NCBI RefSeq assembly: GCF_000160115.1
Contig: NZ_GG665866.1
Coordinates: 558,001-622,000, forward strand
Source of the DNA: Shuttleworthella satelles DSM 14600
GTDB taxonomy: Bacteria; Bacillota; Clostridia; Lachnospirales; Lachnospiraceae
Direction: 5' to 3'
DNA length: 64,000 nucleotides
This document shows, piece after piece, positions 50,412-60,041 of this stretch. Each line of letters opens with the position of its first letter. Position 1 is the first letter of the stretch. The notes beneath the pieces are model-generated. The model made no database searches and was not told the DNA's origin. It was given only the letters and a program-made list of their open reading frames with translations. A program made the translations under genes and the position numbers.

Positions 50412-50501
50412 CTCAAATCCTCTCATCTTCTTGGACCCTCTTTTCTCCTCGATCCCCCTCAGCTCCTCGAATCCTCTGAGTTTCTCAGATCCTCTTATCT
50501 C
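50412..50501. repeat. 18-bp degenerate tandem repeat across the degV stop codon, five units
   Basis: Five 18-bp units, for example CTCGAATCCTCTGAGTTT (50466) and CTCAGATCCTCTTATCTC (50484), lie head to tail from 50412 to 50501. The last includes the final codons and stop (50485-50487) of degV, so the array looks like repeated copying of the gene's 3' end. Confidence 0.85.
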
Positions 50502-51369
50502 CGAAGAAGAAGAGAGCTACGGTTCCCGGCCCCGTGTGGGCTCCAATGGTCGGGCCAATGGGGTTGATCATAACTTCGCCATCCATCTGAGGGAAGAGCT
50601 CTTTGACCAGAGCGGCCACCCCTTCGGCATCCTCCAGGCAATCCGACTGAGAGATGAAGACCTTGCCCTGATAATCAGGTCCCCCCTCGGCGTGCTCCAG
50701 CATCTTCTCAACAATCCGCTGCATCACCTTCTGCTTCCCTCTGATTTTCTCTCTGGGAATGAGATGTCCTGCCTCATCCATATTGAGCAGGGGACAGATG
50801 CCCAGCATTCCGCCTAAAAATCCCGCCGTCTTGGAGATCCTTCCCCCCTTGACATAAAAGGTCAGATCCGTCGAGAAAAACCAGTGATGAACCAGCAGCT
50901 TCTTCTCCTCCGCCAGTTCCATAAGCTGTTCGTAAGCAAGTCCCTCATCCCTTTGATCCGCCAGATATGACAGGAGAAAACCGAATCCGGATGAAGCCCC
51001 TCTGGAATCCACTACGCCGATCTTCCTGTCAGGGAATTTGGTCCGCAGCTCTTCCGCTGCCAGCCTGGCCGAGTTATAGGAGCCGGAAAGTCCGGAAGAG
51101 AGCTCGATATGAAGAATATCCTTTCCATCTTCCAGAAAGGGACGAAAGAAATCCATATACTCCTCGATATTGACCTGGGAGGTCTTGGCATCTTCTCCTC
51201 CTACCATGCGGCTGTAGAAAGCTCTGGCGTCCATGGCCTCCCAGAGATCGTCCATATGCTCTTCTTGTCCCAGACGATAGTGGAAGCAGACATAGGGAAT
51301 CCCCCGCCCCTCCAGGTAGGCTTTTGGCAGGTCCACCGTCGAACTGCAGGTCAGTACATAGTCACTCAT
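50485..51369 (-). CDS. DegV-family fatty-acid-binding protein
   Basis: 294 residues with the two-domain DegV/FakB fold: TCSSTVDLP near the start, TSQVNIEEYMDFF, the lipid-contacting SSGLSGSYNSA near residue 92, VVDSRGASSG and the closing PTIGAHTGPGTVALFFFG. FakB proteins present fatty acids to the kinase FakA. CGGAGGAATC precedes the ATG. No fakA is in the window, only the isolated FakA-like domain at 11316-11591. Confidence 0.93.
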   Translation of the reverse strand: MSDYVLTCSSTVDLPKAYLEGRGIPYVCFHYRLGQEEHMDDLWEAMDARAFYSRMVGGEDAKTSQVNIEEYMDFFRPFLEDGKDILHIELSSGLSGSYNSARLAAEELRTKFPDRKIGVVDSRGASSGFGFLLSYLADQRDEGLAYEQLMELAEEKKLLVHHWFFSTDLTFYVKGGRISKTAGFLGGMLGICPLLNMDEAGHLIPREKIRGKQKVMQRIVEKMLEHAEGGPDYQGKVFISQSDCLEDAEGVAALVKELFPQMDGEVMINPIGPTIGAHTGPGTVALFFFGDKRI

Positions 51370-51467
51370 GATTCCTCCGATCTGTGCTTCCTCTCTGTCT
51401 CTTATCCTAATCCAAGAGGAGGATGCATGCCAGTAGAATCTTCCCCCGGATTTTCTCTTCTATATAT

Positions 51468-51479
51468 AGTATAAGTATA
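51468..51479 (-). promoter_or_regulatory. Doubled -10 box upstream of degV
   Basis: TATACT occurs twice in a row on the minus strand (51468-51473 and 51474-51479), about 100 bp before the degV start. No matching -35 was found. Confidence 0.4.
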
Positions 51480-51544
51480 AGCCCGGCGAATGGCAGCGAT
51501 AGAGATTTCGTATCGCGAGCGCCGCCTGCTTTTCTTTCCCTTAC

Positions 51545-51573
51545 TGGACAAGGACCCTCCTCCCCTGTATGAT
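51545..51573 (+). promoter_or_regulatory. Promoter of the symporter-tauE operon
   Basis: TGGACA (51545-51550), a 17-bp spacer and TATGAT (51568-51573), each one base off consensus, about 105 bp before the symporter start. Confidence 0.7.
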
Positions 51574-51677
51574 AGTCTGCGTGTATATTTCGCTGATCTC
51601 GATATCCGATTCTCAACTTCCCTCATTTGTGTGACAGGATCTGCAATCGAATAGCAGCCCCGGAAAAAGGAGAAATT

Positions 51678-52928
51678 ATGTCTGAGAAAAAATCAAAGAA
51701 AAACAAGCTGTCACTGACCAGCCAGATTTTCATCGCTCTGATCCTGGCCATCATCATCGGATCCATCTTCGCCTGCCTGGGTCAGGCTCAGATCGCCAAG
51801 ACCTATATCAAGCCCTTTGGCGTCATTTTCCTGAACCTGATCAAGTGGATTGTAGCCCCCCTGGTCTTCTTCTCTATTATGGCCGGCGTCATCTCCCTGC
51901 AGGATGTCCGCAAGGTGGGCTCCATCGGAGGCAAAACGATCAGCTTCTACCTCCTCACGACCGCCTTTGCCATCACCATTGGACTGATCATCGCCAATCT
52001 GTTTAAGGGTATCTTCCCCGTGCTGGCGACGACAGACCTTTCCTACAAGACCGAGGCCGCGGTCAGCTTCATGGACACCATCGTCGGCATTTTCCCCAGC
52101 AACTTCGTCAAGCCCTTTGCCGAGGCCAACATGCTGCAGGTCATTGTGGCCTCCCTCTTCATCGGCTTCGCCATTATGCAGATCGGCCCCAGAATGAGCA
52201 AGGTCGAGGAGGCGGTCAATATTTTAAATGACACCTGTCTCAAGGTCATGGAGATGATCTTAACCCTCTCTCCCATCGGCGTCTTCTGCCTGCTGGCTCC
52301 CGTTGTCGCCGAGAACGGTCCTGCCATCTTAGGTTCTCTGGCTGCCGTCCTCGCGGTCGCCTACCTCTGCTATCTGGTTCACGCCATCTTGGTCTACTCC
52401 CTCACCGTCCGCGCCGCGGCCGGGATGAGCCCTTTCAAATTCTTTAAGGGAATGATGCCCGCCATCCTCTTCGCCTTCTCATCCGCCTCCTCTGTGGGAA
52501 CTCTCCCCCTGAATATGGAGTGCACGGAGAAGCTTGGGGCCAAGAAGGAGATCGCCTCTTTCGTCCTTCCTCTGGGAGCGACCATTAATATGGATGGAAC
52601 CGCCATCTATCAGGGCGTCTGTTCTATCTTCATCGCCTCCTGCTATGGGATTCATCTGACCTTCCCCCAGATGCTGACAATCGTCCTGACCGCGACCCTG
52701 GCCTCCATCGGAACGGCCGGCGTCCCCGGAGCCGGCATGGTTATGCTGGCTATGGTGCTTCAGTCGGTGGGACTTCCGGTCGATGGCATTGCCTTAGTCG
52801 CCGGCGTTGACCGCATCTTTGACATGGGCCGTACCACGGTCAATATCACGGGCGACGCGGCCTGCACCATGGTCGTCAATGCCTTGGAAGAGCGCAAGGC
52901 GGCTAAAAAGGCCATGAAAGCGCAGTAA
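51678..52928 (+). CDS. Dicarboxylate/amino acid:cation symporter
   Basis: 416 residues from the ATG at 51678 (AAAAAGGAG upstream). Membrane carrier of the DAACS (glutamate/aspartate transporter) family, with about eight helices and two re-entrant loops. Diagnostic stretches are SSASSVGTLPLNMEC near residue 272, LPLGATINMDGTAIYQG near 302 (the NMDGT sodium-binding motif) and the C-terminal GVDRIFDMGRTTVNITGD. Likely substrates are glutamate, aspartate or C4-dicarboxylates, with Na+ or H+. Confidence 0.94.
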   Translation: MSEKKSKKNKLSLTSQIFIALILAIIIGSIFACLGQAQIAKTYIKPFGVIFLNLIKWIVAPLVFFSIMAGVISLQDVRKVGSIGGKTISFYLLTTAFAITIGLIIANLFKGIFPVLATTDLSYKTEAAVSFMDTIVGIFPSNFVKPFAEANMLQVIVASLFIGFAIMQIGPRMSKVEEAVNILNDTCLKVMEMILTLSPIGVFCLLAPVVAENGPAILGSLAAVLAVAYLCYLVHAILVYSLTVRAAAGMSPFKFFKGMMPAILFAFSSASSVGTLPLNMECTEKLGAKKEIASFVLPLGATINMDGTAIYQGVCSIFIASCYGIHLTFPQMLTIVLTATLASIGTAGVPGAGMVMLAMVLQSVGLPVDGIALVAGVDRIFDMGRTTVNITGDAACTMVVNALEERKAAKKAMKAQ

Positions 52929-52933
52929 GTTCC

Positions 52934-53695
52934 ATGCAAGTCACTATCCACACCTATCTCATTGTTCTTCCCCTTCTCTTTTTGGGCGGTTTTGTCGACT
53001 CCATCGGCGGCGGAGGCGGCCTGGTTTCTCTCCCCGCCTACCTGCTGGCCGGTCTTCCTCCGGTTCCGGCAGTAGCCACCAACAAGTTCTCCTCCGCCTG
53101 GGGAACCGGACTGACCACCGGCCGCTTCGCCATCAATCGACTGATCCCATGGAAGGCAACGCTACCTGCTATTCTCATGGCATTTATCGGTTCTACCCTG
53201 GGCGCCCACCTGGCCCTGGTCATCGACACGAGAGTCATGACCTACCTGCTCTACTTCATTCTGCCGGTCACTGCATTTCTGGTCCTCAATAAGAATCTCT
53301 TTAAGGAACACAAAAAGTCCGAGCAGGCTTCCGGGAAAGCGACTACGATCATCGCAGGCCTTCTGGCCTTCTTCATCGGCATCTACGATGGCTTCTACGG
53401 GCCCGGAACCGGGACCTTTCTGATCATCGGCCTGACCATTCTGGCCAGGCTTCCCATGACCCAGGCCAACGGTATGACCAAGGCCATCAACCTGACCACC
53501 AATGTCGCCGGGGCCGTCGTCTACCTGATTAACGGACAGGTACTGCTGACTCTTGGCATTGCCTCTGCCGCCGCCAATATGCTCGGCAACTATGTGGGAA
53601 GCGGTCTGGCCATGAAAAACGGGACGAGAATTACCCGTCCCATCATCCTGGCAGTGCTTGTCCTCCTGCTGATCAAGGTTATTTTTAAGTTCTGA
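52934..53695 (+). CDS. TauE/SafE-family membrane permease
   Basis: 253-residue membrane protein with seven or eight helices and the family start GGFVDSIGGGGGLVSLPAYLL. A second family repeat, GIYDGFYGPGTGTFLI, lies near residue 150. The group exports sulfite, sulfoacetate or other small anions in studied cases. It begins five bp after the symporter stop without a good ribosome site, so translation is probably coupled and the two work together. Confidence 0.9.
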   Translation: MQVTIHTYLIVLPLLFLGGFVDSIGGGGGLVSLPAYLLAGLPPVPAVATNKFSSAWGTGLTTGRFAINRLIPWKATLPAILMAFIGSTLGAHLALVIDTRVMTYLLYFILPVTAFLVLNKNLFKEHKKSEQASGKATTIIAGLLAFFIGIYDGFYGPGTGTFLIIGLTILARLPMTQANGMTKAINLTTNVAGAVVYLINGQVLLTLGIASAAANMLGNYVGSGLAMKNGTRITRPIILAVLVLLLIKVIFKF

Positions 53696-53799
53696 TCAAT
53701 ACCGCAGCCTATCCCCTTCTTTTGGGAGGGAAGTTTCGACGTTCGATCTGCCCAATCGTAAAGCCGGTCTATCCCTTCCTTTTGAGAGGACCAACAAAT

Positions 53800-54663
53800 T
53801 TACATCACAGCAGCGGCGTGATCCACATAGATCTGCTGGATCTCCTCGAGACGTCCCAGGCCTCCCAGCTGACATTCAATCTCTTCAAAGGATCCCGTAG
53901 CCGCAAAGAGATTCTTCCAGGAATCCTCCCGGTCTCCCGCCATGTCATTATTTGCATGATCTCCTGCAACAACCATCAGAGGACGCAGGATCACATGCTT
54001 AAATCCTTCTCTCTGCACCTCAGAGAGAATGTTGTGGATGTCCGTCTCCGGGCAGTCTCCGTCTACGGTCGCGACGAAGACGTCCTTCCTGCCCTGATCT
54101 GAAAAAAGGCTCTGAAACTGCTGATAGACGATGTGCGCCCCATGTTCTGTCCCGTGCCCCATGAGAACCAGCGCCGGCCCCTTGTCGGCCTTATCGACAG
54201 GATCCTGTCCCGGCTCCCTGTTCAAAAGACCTGCCTCTTTCCAGGCATTTTCCAGAAGAGCACGAGACACACGGACCATGTCCTCCGTATAATGTGCCGG
54301 GTTTTGATCCGTTTCTCCCAGAAGGGGCTGCCCGACAGCCACGGACGCAAACCGGTCCCGATAGCCGCTCAGAATCCGAATCATAAGCTCATACTCAATT
54401 CCATGCATGAGATAGGTCGGCTGCAGGATAAGCTGTTTGATTCCTGCGGCAAGAGCGCCTTCCAGGGCCTGGCTGACAGAGTCTACCTGCTCCTGATCCT
54501 CTCTTTGCATATGGCGGATAACCCGCGGCGAGCTGAAGGCCCGCGCGATCCGATAATCGGGGTAAGCCCGCGCAAGAGCCTCCTCAATCCCTCCAATATC
54601 TGTCTTCCTCGCCTCGGCAAAAGAGGTCCCGAAGGAAACCACCAGTATTTCTTTTTCTGACAT
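53800..54663 (-). CDS. cbiK: Anaerobic sirohydrochlorin cobaltochelatase
   Basis: Inserts Co2+ into sirohydrochlorin (or a ferro- or nickel-chelatase variant). 287 residues from the ATG at 54661-54663 (AAAGGGG upstream). The CbiK fold has VVSFGTSFAEAR at the start, the metal-site His in LMGHGTEHGAH near residue 165 and a second in VVAGDHANNDMAG near 230. No other cobalamin genes are near, and no B12 riboswitch was recognised. Confidence 0.92.
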   Translation of the reverse strand: MSEKEILVVSFGTSFAEARKTDIGGIEEALARAYPDYRIARAFSSPRVIRHMQREDQEQVDSVSQALEGALAAGIKQLILQPTYLMHGIEYELMIRILSGYRDRFASVAVGQPLLGETDQNPAHYTEDMVRVSRALLENAWKEAGLLNREPGQDPVDKADKGPALVLMGHGTEHGAHIVYQQFQSLFSDQGRKDVFVATVDGDCPETDIHNILSEVQREGFKHVILRPLMVVAGDHANNDMAGDREDSWKNLFAATGSFEEIECQLGGLGRLEEIQQIYVDHAAAVM

Positions 54664-54887
54664 CACAGGCCCCTTTCTCAATCATGTGGCGCAACTCCCG
54701 AGATTCCCTACCATCATACACGATTTCTCATCAGAAAAACCGTCTGTATCTGGGATCCATTTGTTATTTCCGCCGAACCGGATCCCCTTCTCAAAAGCTC
54801 TCCCCTGCCCTACAATAGCGGAAGAATCCTTCCAAAACTCCAGCTGCCGTATTAAGAATCTTTCCGCGTACGCAATGAGGTCTGTCC

Positions 54888-56078
54888 ATGATTAGCCTTC
54901 TATCCCATTTCTTCCTGAAAAACGAGTCTGCCATGACCGAAATCCAGCGCCACAAGGCCTGGGGCATGATTTCCGGGCTGGCTGGAATTCTGCTCAATCT
55001 CCTATTGGCCCTGACCAAATTCCTGGCGGGGCTTGCAACCGGCTCTATCGCCGTAACCGCGGATGCTCTCAACAACCTCTCCGACGCCGCTTCCTCCATT
55101 GTGACCCTGATCGGTTTTCGTCTCTCTTCCCAGGAGGCAGACCCGGAGCACCCCTTCGGGCACGGACGCATTGAGTATCTGGCCGGCTTTATCGTCTCCC
55201 TGCTCATCCTCCTCATGGCCGTGGAGCTCTTCCGGGACTCCGTCCTCGGTCTCTTTGAGAGCAAACCCGTCCATCTGACCATCCTCACCGCAGCTATTCT
55301 CCTGCTCTCCATCGCTGTCAAGCTCTATATGTTTGCCTACAACCGCAGAATCGGCCGTCTGACTGGGTCTGCCACCATTCTGGCGGCCGCTACCGACAGC
55401 CTGTCCGACGTTCTGGCCACCGGCGTCGTCCTGGTCTCCCTGTTCCTGACCAGGCTGACCGGCCTGAATCGCATCGACGCGATTGCCGGAATCATTGTCG
55501 CTTCTTTCATCTGCAAGGCCGGGATCGACTCCATCCGGGATACATCCTCTCCTCTTCTGGGGCAGGCTCCTGATCCGAATATGGTCCGGCGGATAGAAGA
55601 AATCGTCTGCTCCTATCCCTCCATATTAGGGGTCCATGACCTGATCATCCACAACTACGGTCCCGGCCGCATCTATGTATCCTTGCACGCCGAAGCCCCT
55701 GCCAATTCCAGACTCTTAGACATCCATGACGAGCTGGATGAGGCGGAAGACGCCATCCGCCGGGAGTTCGGCTGCGAGATCACCATCCATGTTGACCCGA
55801 TCATCCTTGACGACCCCGAAGTCCTTGAGAAAACCGGGCAGATGCTCGGCATCCTGGAGAAGATTGACTCCCGCCTGAGTATGCACGACTTCCGCATTGT
55901 CCACAAAAAATCGAAGACCAAACTGGTCTTCGATCTTCTTGTCCCCTATGGATTTCATCTGTCTGACGAGCAGATCCTGACACAAATCCGGGAAAGGGTC
56001 CATCGGCAGATGGGAGCAGATCTTGTCTGCTCCATTCATATCGACCGGGACTTCTCCGCGGACAGACAGACGCAATAG
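54888..56078 (+). CDS. Cation diffusion facilitator (metal exporter)
   Basis: 396 residues. Six membrane helices with the metal-binding motifs ADALNNLSDAASS near residue 60 and DSLSDV near 165 exchange Zn2+, Mn2+ or Fe2+ for protons; PFGHGRIEYL is a further family mark. The cytoplasmic part (from about 215) is longer than usual and appears to hold two ferredoxin-like units (IHNYGPGRIYVSLHAEAP; then FRIVHKKSKTKLVFDLLVP). GAGGT precedes the ATG. Which metal is moved is unknown. Confidence 0.92.
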   Translation: MISLLSHFFLKNESAMTEIQRHKAWGMISGLAGILLNLLLALTKFLAGLATGSIAVTADALNNLSDAASSIVTLIGFRLSSQEADPEHPFGHGRIEYLAGFIVSLLILLMAVELFRDSVLGLFESKPVHLTILTAAILLLSIAVKLYMFAYNRRIGRLTGSATILAAATDSLSDVLATGVVLVSLFLTRLTGLNRIDAIAGIIVASFICKAGIDSIRDTSSPLLGQAPDPNMVRRIEEIVCSYPSILGVHDLIIHNYGPGRIYVSLHAEAPANSRLLDIHDELDEAEDAIRREFGCEITIHVDPIILDDPEVLEKTGQMLGILEKIDSRLSMHDFRIVHKKSKTKLVFDLLVPYGFHLSDEQILTQIRERVHRQMGADLVCSIHIDRDFSADRQTQ

Positions 56079-56123
56079 AACTTTGCAAGCTTCATATGTT
56101 CGGCAAACAGCCGCTGAAAGAGA

Positions 56124-57395
56124 TCAGACTTCCACCTTTACTCCCTTGTGTTCAAAGAGCATTCTCTCGGCCTCGGGATTCCACAGGCCCTTGTGATCTC
56201 TGCAGCACTGATCCAGCTTCGCGAAGAAGGGGTCTGACTTTCCGAGCTTTGCGAAGTCCTCAATGGCGGTCATGGGCATATCAAACTGGGTATAGGCCAG
56301 CTTTTTGCCCCCCTTGATTTTTGGCAGATTCAAGGTAGTCTCCGCGATACTGTCGATCCCGCCGACATGCGTGATCATAACGGAGGGATCCAGACGGCCG
56401 CTGGCAGCCAGCTGATTTGCCTCGATCAGATCGTCATTATTTCCGCCTGTCGTCCCCATCAAGTGGGTGCTGGTATAGTGGAGATCATACATGTTCATGC
56501 TGGCGGAGAAATTCTTGTCGGTGGGACCGGAGAAGAAGTTCAGACAGCCGTCAAAGGCCAGAACACTTCCCGCCAACTGGCAGACCGAAGGAATCGGAAC
56601 CATGACAAAGACGTCGTCATAGCCGTGTCCCTGGGTCAGATCCATCAGCCCCTGCCTGGGATCATCCATTTTGGCTGTGTTGGCGTAAATCAGCTCCACC
56701 CCGTGCTCTGCCGCGTACTCCGGGCTGACCACCTCTTTGGCTCGCTCGATTTTGGCATCGTCGACATCCGTGACGACAATCCGTCTGGGATGATAGTCGC
56801 AGACCAGGCCATAGGAAACCGATCCCAGTCCCATGGGACCGCAGCCGCCGGCAATCAGAATATTACCGCCCCTCTTTGTCCCCATCTCATGATCGTAATT
56901 CTGCTTATTGGTGTGGTACATGGCGTGATAGCCGCCGATACAGCAGCTCATCGGCTCTCCAAGCGACGCCTTGTAAAAACTGTCCCCGTCAAACGGCATC
57001 AGAGCTCCCAGCTCCATAGTCTCATGAGGGAAGATGCAGTAGGTGGTATCTCCCCCATACCACTCATAGGAATAGCCCGGAGAGGCCAGACTTCCCTTAT
57101 AGTTCAGCGCAGGCTGCTGGGCAAAGCGCATGCCCGGCTGAAACTGATCCTGCCACTTCTTTCCGACCTTGACAATCACACCGGCGAACTCATGTCCGAC
57201 AATGACCGGATGGGTATCCATATTCTGAGGCGCCCTCTTGTGCTTCTTCCCCTGTTCGACCAGCTTATAAGTGGACATACAGATGCTGTCGGAGTAGATC
57301 TTGGCCAGGATCTCATCGTCCCTGATCTCCGGAAGCTCAAACTCCTCCAGTCTCAAATCCCTTGTTCCATACATTCTGACTGCTTTTGCTCTCAT
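56124..57395 (-). CDS. Zinc-type dehydrogenase resembling L-sorbose-1-phosphate reductase
   Basis: 423 residues, medium-chain dehydrogenase family: VIVGHEFAGVIVKVG near residue 65, GEPMSCCIGGYHAMY and the Rossmann loop IAGGCGPMGLGS near 185. Overall it recalls SorE, which interconverts L-sorbose-1-phosphate and D-glucitol-6-phosphate. Here it is the last gene after a mannitol PTS, in the place of the expected mannitol-1-phosphate dehydrogenase. It may oxidise mannitol-1-phosphate or a related hexitol phosphate. AAGGAGAG precedes the ATG. Confidence 0.85.
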   Translation of the reverse strand: MRAKAVRMYGTRDLRLEEFELPEIRDDEILAKIYSDSICMSTYKLVEQGKKHKRAPQNMDTHPVIVGHEFAGVIVKVGKKWQDQFQPGMRFAQQPALNYKGSLASPGYSYEWYGGDTTYCIFPHETMELGALMPFDGDSFYKASLGEPMSCCIGGYHAMYHTNKQNYDHEMGTKRGGNILIAGGCGPMGLGSVSYGLVCDYHPRRIVVTDVDDAKIERAKEVVSPEYAAEHGVELIYANTAKMDDPRQGLMDLTQGHGYDDVFVMVPIPSVCQLAGSVLAFDGCLNFFSGPTDKNFSASMNMYDLHYTSTHLMGTTGGNNDDLIEANQLAASGRLDPSVMITHVGGIDSIAETTLNLPKIKGGKKLAYTQFDMPMTAIEDFAKLGKSDPFFAKLDQCCRDHKGLWNPEAERMLFEHKGVKVEV

Positions 57396-57446
57396 TACTC
57401 TCTCCTTCTTTCTCCTGAAATTCTGTGACTGCCCTGCATGGACCCC

Positions 57447-57875
57447 TCAGACGCCCGCAAAAAACTCGTAAATTTCGTCCCTGGAGCTGCGGATGATCTT
57501 CTCCGTCTCCTCTTCGCTCGCGCAGTGCGTTGCGATATTGGACAGGATATCAATATGCTCGTCTCCTCTGGCGGCGATCCCAACGACCAGTTTGACGATC
57601 TCTTGCTCTCCCCAGGGCAGTCCCTGTGGGAAGGTCATAACGACAATCCCCGACTGTAACACCTGATCCTTCATGCTCTCAATCCCGTGGGGGATTGCCA
57701 GGCTGCTGCCGATCGCCGTATTAAAGACCTTCTCCTTTTCCAGCATGGCCCGGGTATATTGATCCGTCGCATAACCGTCTTTGACGAAGATCTCTCCGAT
57801 TCGCCGGATCACCGCCTCCTTGTCCTCTAACTCGCAGTTCAGATAAATGTTTTCTTTCTTCAGGATCTCACTCAT
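57447..57875 (-). CDS. mtlF: Mannitol-type PTS enzyme IIA
   Basis: 142-residue cytoplasmic phosphocarrier that takes phosphate from HPr and hands it to IIB. The phosphorylated His is in SSLAIPHGIESM near residue 65, and the IIA-Mtl pattern NTAIGSSLAIPHG is clear. It is a separate gene, as in other Firmicutes. It starts 15 bp after the regulator, behind AGAGGTT. Confidence 0.94.
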   Translation of the reverse strand: MSEILKKENIYLNCELEDKEAVIRRIGEIFVKDGYATDQYTRAMLEKEKVFNTAIGSSLAIPHGIESMKDQVLQSGIVVMTFPQGLPWGEQEIVKLVVGIAARGDEHIDILSNIATHCASEEETEKIIRSSRDEIYEFFAGV

Positions 57876-57890
57876 GACTCAAAACCTCTC

Positions 57891-59987
57891 TCAGATATTT
57901 TTCAGAAAATCATAGAAATATTCGCCCAGAATCTTCTTCAGTTCCTTTTTCACCAGCTCTTCATCGCCATGAAGGATGGCTCCAACAAAGGCTTCGTCGC
58001 GTATGACGGAAGCGCTGATCTGACCCAGAATCTGCATGTGCATGCGCAGCTGCTCATCCTCCGGCATCACCATAAAGATCACTGCCCGGATCCCCTTGAA
58101 ATCGGGATCCGCGAAGGACCTGTCCCCCGAAGGCCTGCAGCTGATGAAAACCGGCTCCCGGATCATCCTGCTTCGGCAGTGAAGCAGGGCCAGATCGAGC
58201 TCCGGGAAAATCTGACTGTTTAAATGCTCTCGCCTCTGTATTTTCCCCGCGATCTTTTCCGCAACCGCCTGAGACTCTGTGACCCTGTCAGCCAGCTGGT
58301 AAACCAGATCGGGAAAGGAAATCTTCGGGTCCGTCTCATAATCGCAATACCTTCGAATCAGTCCCCGGATTTCGATAATCATCTCGTTTGCCTGATCCAA
58401 TTGACGGTCAAATACCTGATTCTCCGACTCCCGCTTCACATAGGCATACTCTTCTATTTTATTTCTGATCTTCTCAAGGTCACTCTCCGGGACCATGGGG
58501 CTGACCCGGATCGAGTCGATCTCATCGGCACACCAGTCAAAGGTTGTCACGAAGAAATCCGTGCGTCTCTCCACATGCTCCGTCAGATCACTCAGGGCAT
58601 AGGCCGACAGCTCTGCTTCCTGTCCAAACACACGGGTCAGCCTCGCGATCATGAGCTGGGCAACGCCAAAGCCGCTGGAACAGATGATTCCGATCGAAAC
58701 CCTTCTCCTCTTTCCCTCTCTCTTGCGCACCCTCTCGACCGCTGCGCCAAAATGCATGCTGAGAAAACCGATCTCGTCATCGCTGACCTCAAAGGCTGTT
58801 TCGTCTCGGATGACCTCCGCCGCCCGCCTGCTCTTCGCGTAAATCTCCGGATATTCCCTCTTGATCTCAGGCAAAACCGGATTGTAGATGCTCATCTTCT
58901 CTGACATTCGAAACATGGCCGGCTGCAGGTGCATGATCAGCCCTCGTATGAATTCCTCGTCGCACTTCAGGCTGTTGGCCATCTCTGTGTCAAATTGATC
59001 GATCATCCGGTCGATTATCTCGAGCAGATCTTCCTCCGGAAAGAGGAACTGCCTGTTTTCCGCCTCTGTCTCATGGTAGGCCATCTTGGATCCGAGGAGG
59101 TGAAGGAGAATGTATGACAGCTCCTGGTCCGGCATATGAATTGAGAATTCCCGCTCAATCTCCCCGCGGATTTTCCCGGCCAAAGCATATTCATCCCAGG
59201 TCCCCAGTTTATTGACCAGACCCGGGTCTTCCTCCACAATTGCCCCTTTTTTGACCCGCTCGACAGCGATGGCCAGATGAAAAATAAGATTCGTGTAGGC
59301 GCTCTCCGCCAGCCCCTTGAGCCTTGTCTCCTCCTTTCGCATTCTCGCAAGGACCTCGTAGACCCGACTGACCGTATCCGTTGCCAAAAGGGCGTAGAGA
59401 TTTTGATCTCTCGTGTGGATCAGGGCTCCTGCCGCCGACTCCTTTAATCCCTCAATGCCTGCCCAGGGTAGGGACATGTTTTCACTGACGTATCGCCGCA
59501 TGGCGGCGCGCAGGTCCCGCTCGCTTCCGCTCAAAGCGACTCCAAAGCCCTGTCTTTTGACCAGCTTTAAGTGGTTTTGCTCCAGCCAGGGGCCCAGGGC
59601 CGACATATCCTTATTGATGGTCGCCTCCGACACTCCCAGCAACTGGCTGTAATAATAGATCTTCCTCGGGACTTTGTCCCGGATCAGTTCAAAGAGCAGC
59701 CGGTTCCTCCTCCCCGCGACGTCCGTCGGCTCGCCTGCTTCTTTTTCCTCTAATTCCCCGCGCAGTCTCTCTTTGGCCTGTTCCGAACCCGTGACGGAAA
59801 TCCCGACTCCTTTTTTGCGGTGCAGAAGCAGACCGTATTCCCTCAAGGCGCCGTCTAAATACTCCACCTCCCTTTGGACCGTCCGACGGCTGACGCCGAC
59901 CTGGTCTGCGATATCATCTTCCTTCAGCGGTCCCTCAGCGTCCATCAAAAGAAGGAGAATTCCTCTGATTCGATTTGTCAGCAGCAT
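57891..59987 (-). CDS. mtlR: MtlR-type PRD transcriptional activator
   Basis: 698 residues with the full domain row of a PTS-controlled activator: two N-terminal helix-turn-helix parts (DDIADQVGVSRRTVQREVEYL near 20; LLGVSEATINKDM near 115), two PRD domains (about 185-400) with regulatory His residues in contexts such as LIMHLQPAM and LSMHFGAAV, a IIB-like domain with Cys in CSSGFGVAQ near 430 and a C-terminal IIA-like domain with LALLHCRSR near 600. It should switch on the mannitol operon according to phosphorylation by HPr and IIB. GAGGGAAA precedes the ATG. Confidence 0.94.
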   Translation of the reverse strand: MLLTNRIRGILLLLMDAEGPLKEDDIADQVGVSRRTVQREVEYLDGALREYGLLLHRKKGVGISVTGSEQAKERLRGELEEKEAGEPTDVAGRRNRLLFELIRDKVPRKIYYYSQLLGVSEATINKDMSALGPWLEQNHLKLVKRQGFGVALSGSERDLRAAMRRYVSENMSLPWAGIEGLKESAAGALIHTRDQNLYALLATDTVSRVYEVLARMRKEETRLKGLAESAYTNLIFHLAIAVERVKKGAIVEEDPGLVNKLGTWDEYALAGKIRGEIEREFSIHMPDQELSYILLHLLGSKMAYHETEAENRQFLFPEEDLLEIIDRMIDQFDTEMANSLKCDEEFIRGLIMHLQPAMFRMSEKMSIYNPVLPEIKREYPEIYAKSRRAAEVIRDETAFEVSDDEIGFLSMHFGAAVERVRKREGKRRRVSIGIICSSGFGVAQLMIARLTRVFGQEAELSAYALSDLTEHVERRTDFFVTTFDWCADEIDSIRVSPMVPESDLEKIRNKIEEYAYVKRESENQVFDRQLDQANEMIIEIRGLIRRYCDYETDPKISFPDLVYQLADRVTESQAVAEKIAGKIQRREHLNSQIFPELDLALLHCRSRMIREPVFISCRPSGDRSFADPDFKGIRAVIFMVMPEDEQLRMHMQILGQISASVIRDEAFVGAILHGDEELVKKELKKILGEYFYDFLKNI

Positions 59988-60041
59988 ATCATTTCCCTCT
60001 TTTTTCTTCTGTCAGCCAAAAAGGACCTCAAAAAGACCGGA

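Noticed and set aside
53800-54663. B12 biosynthesis link to the propanediol locus through cbiK
   Set aside because: The dehydratase here is a glycyl-radical enzyme, cbiK lies 14 kb away on its own, and no cobalamin riboswitch was recognised.
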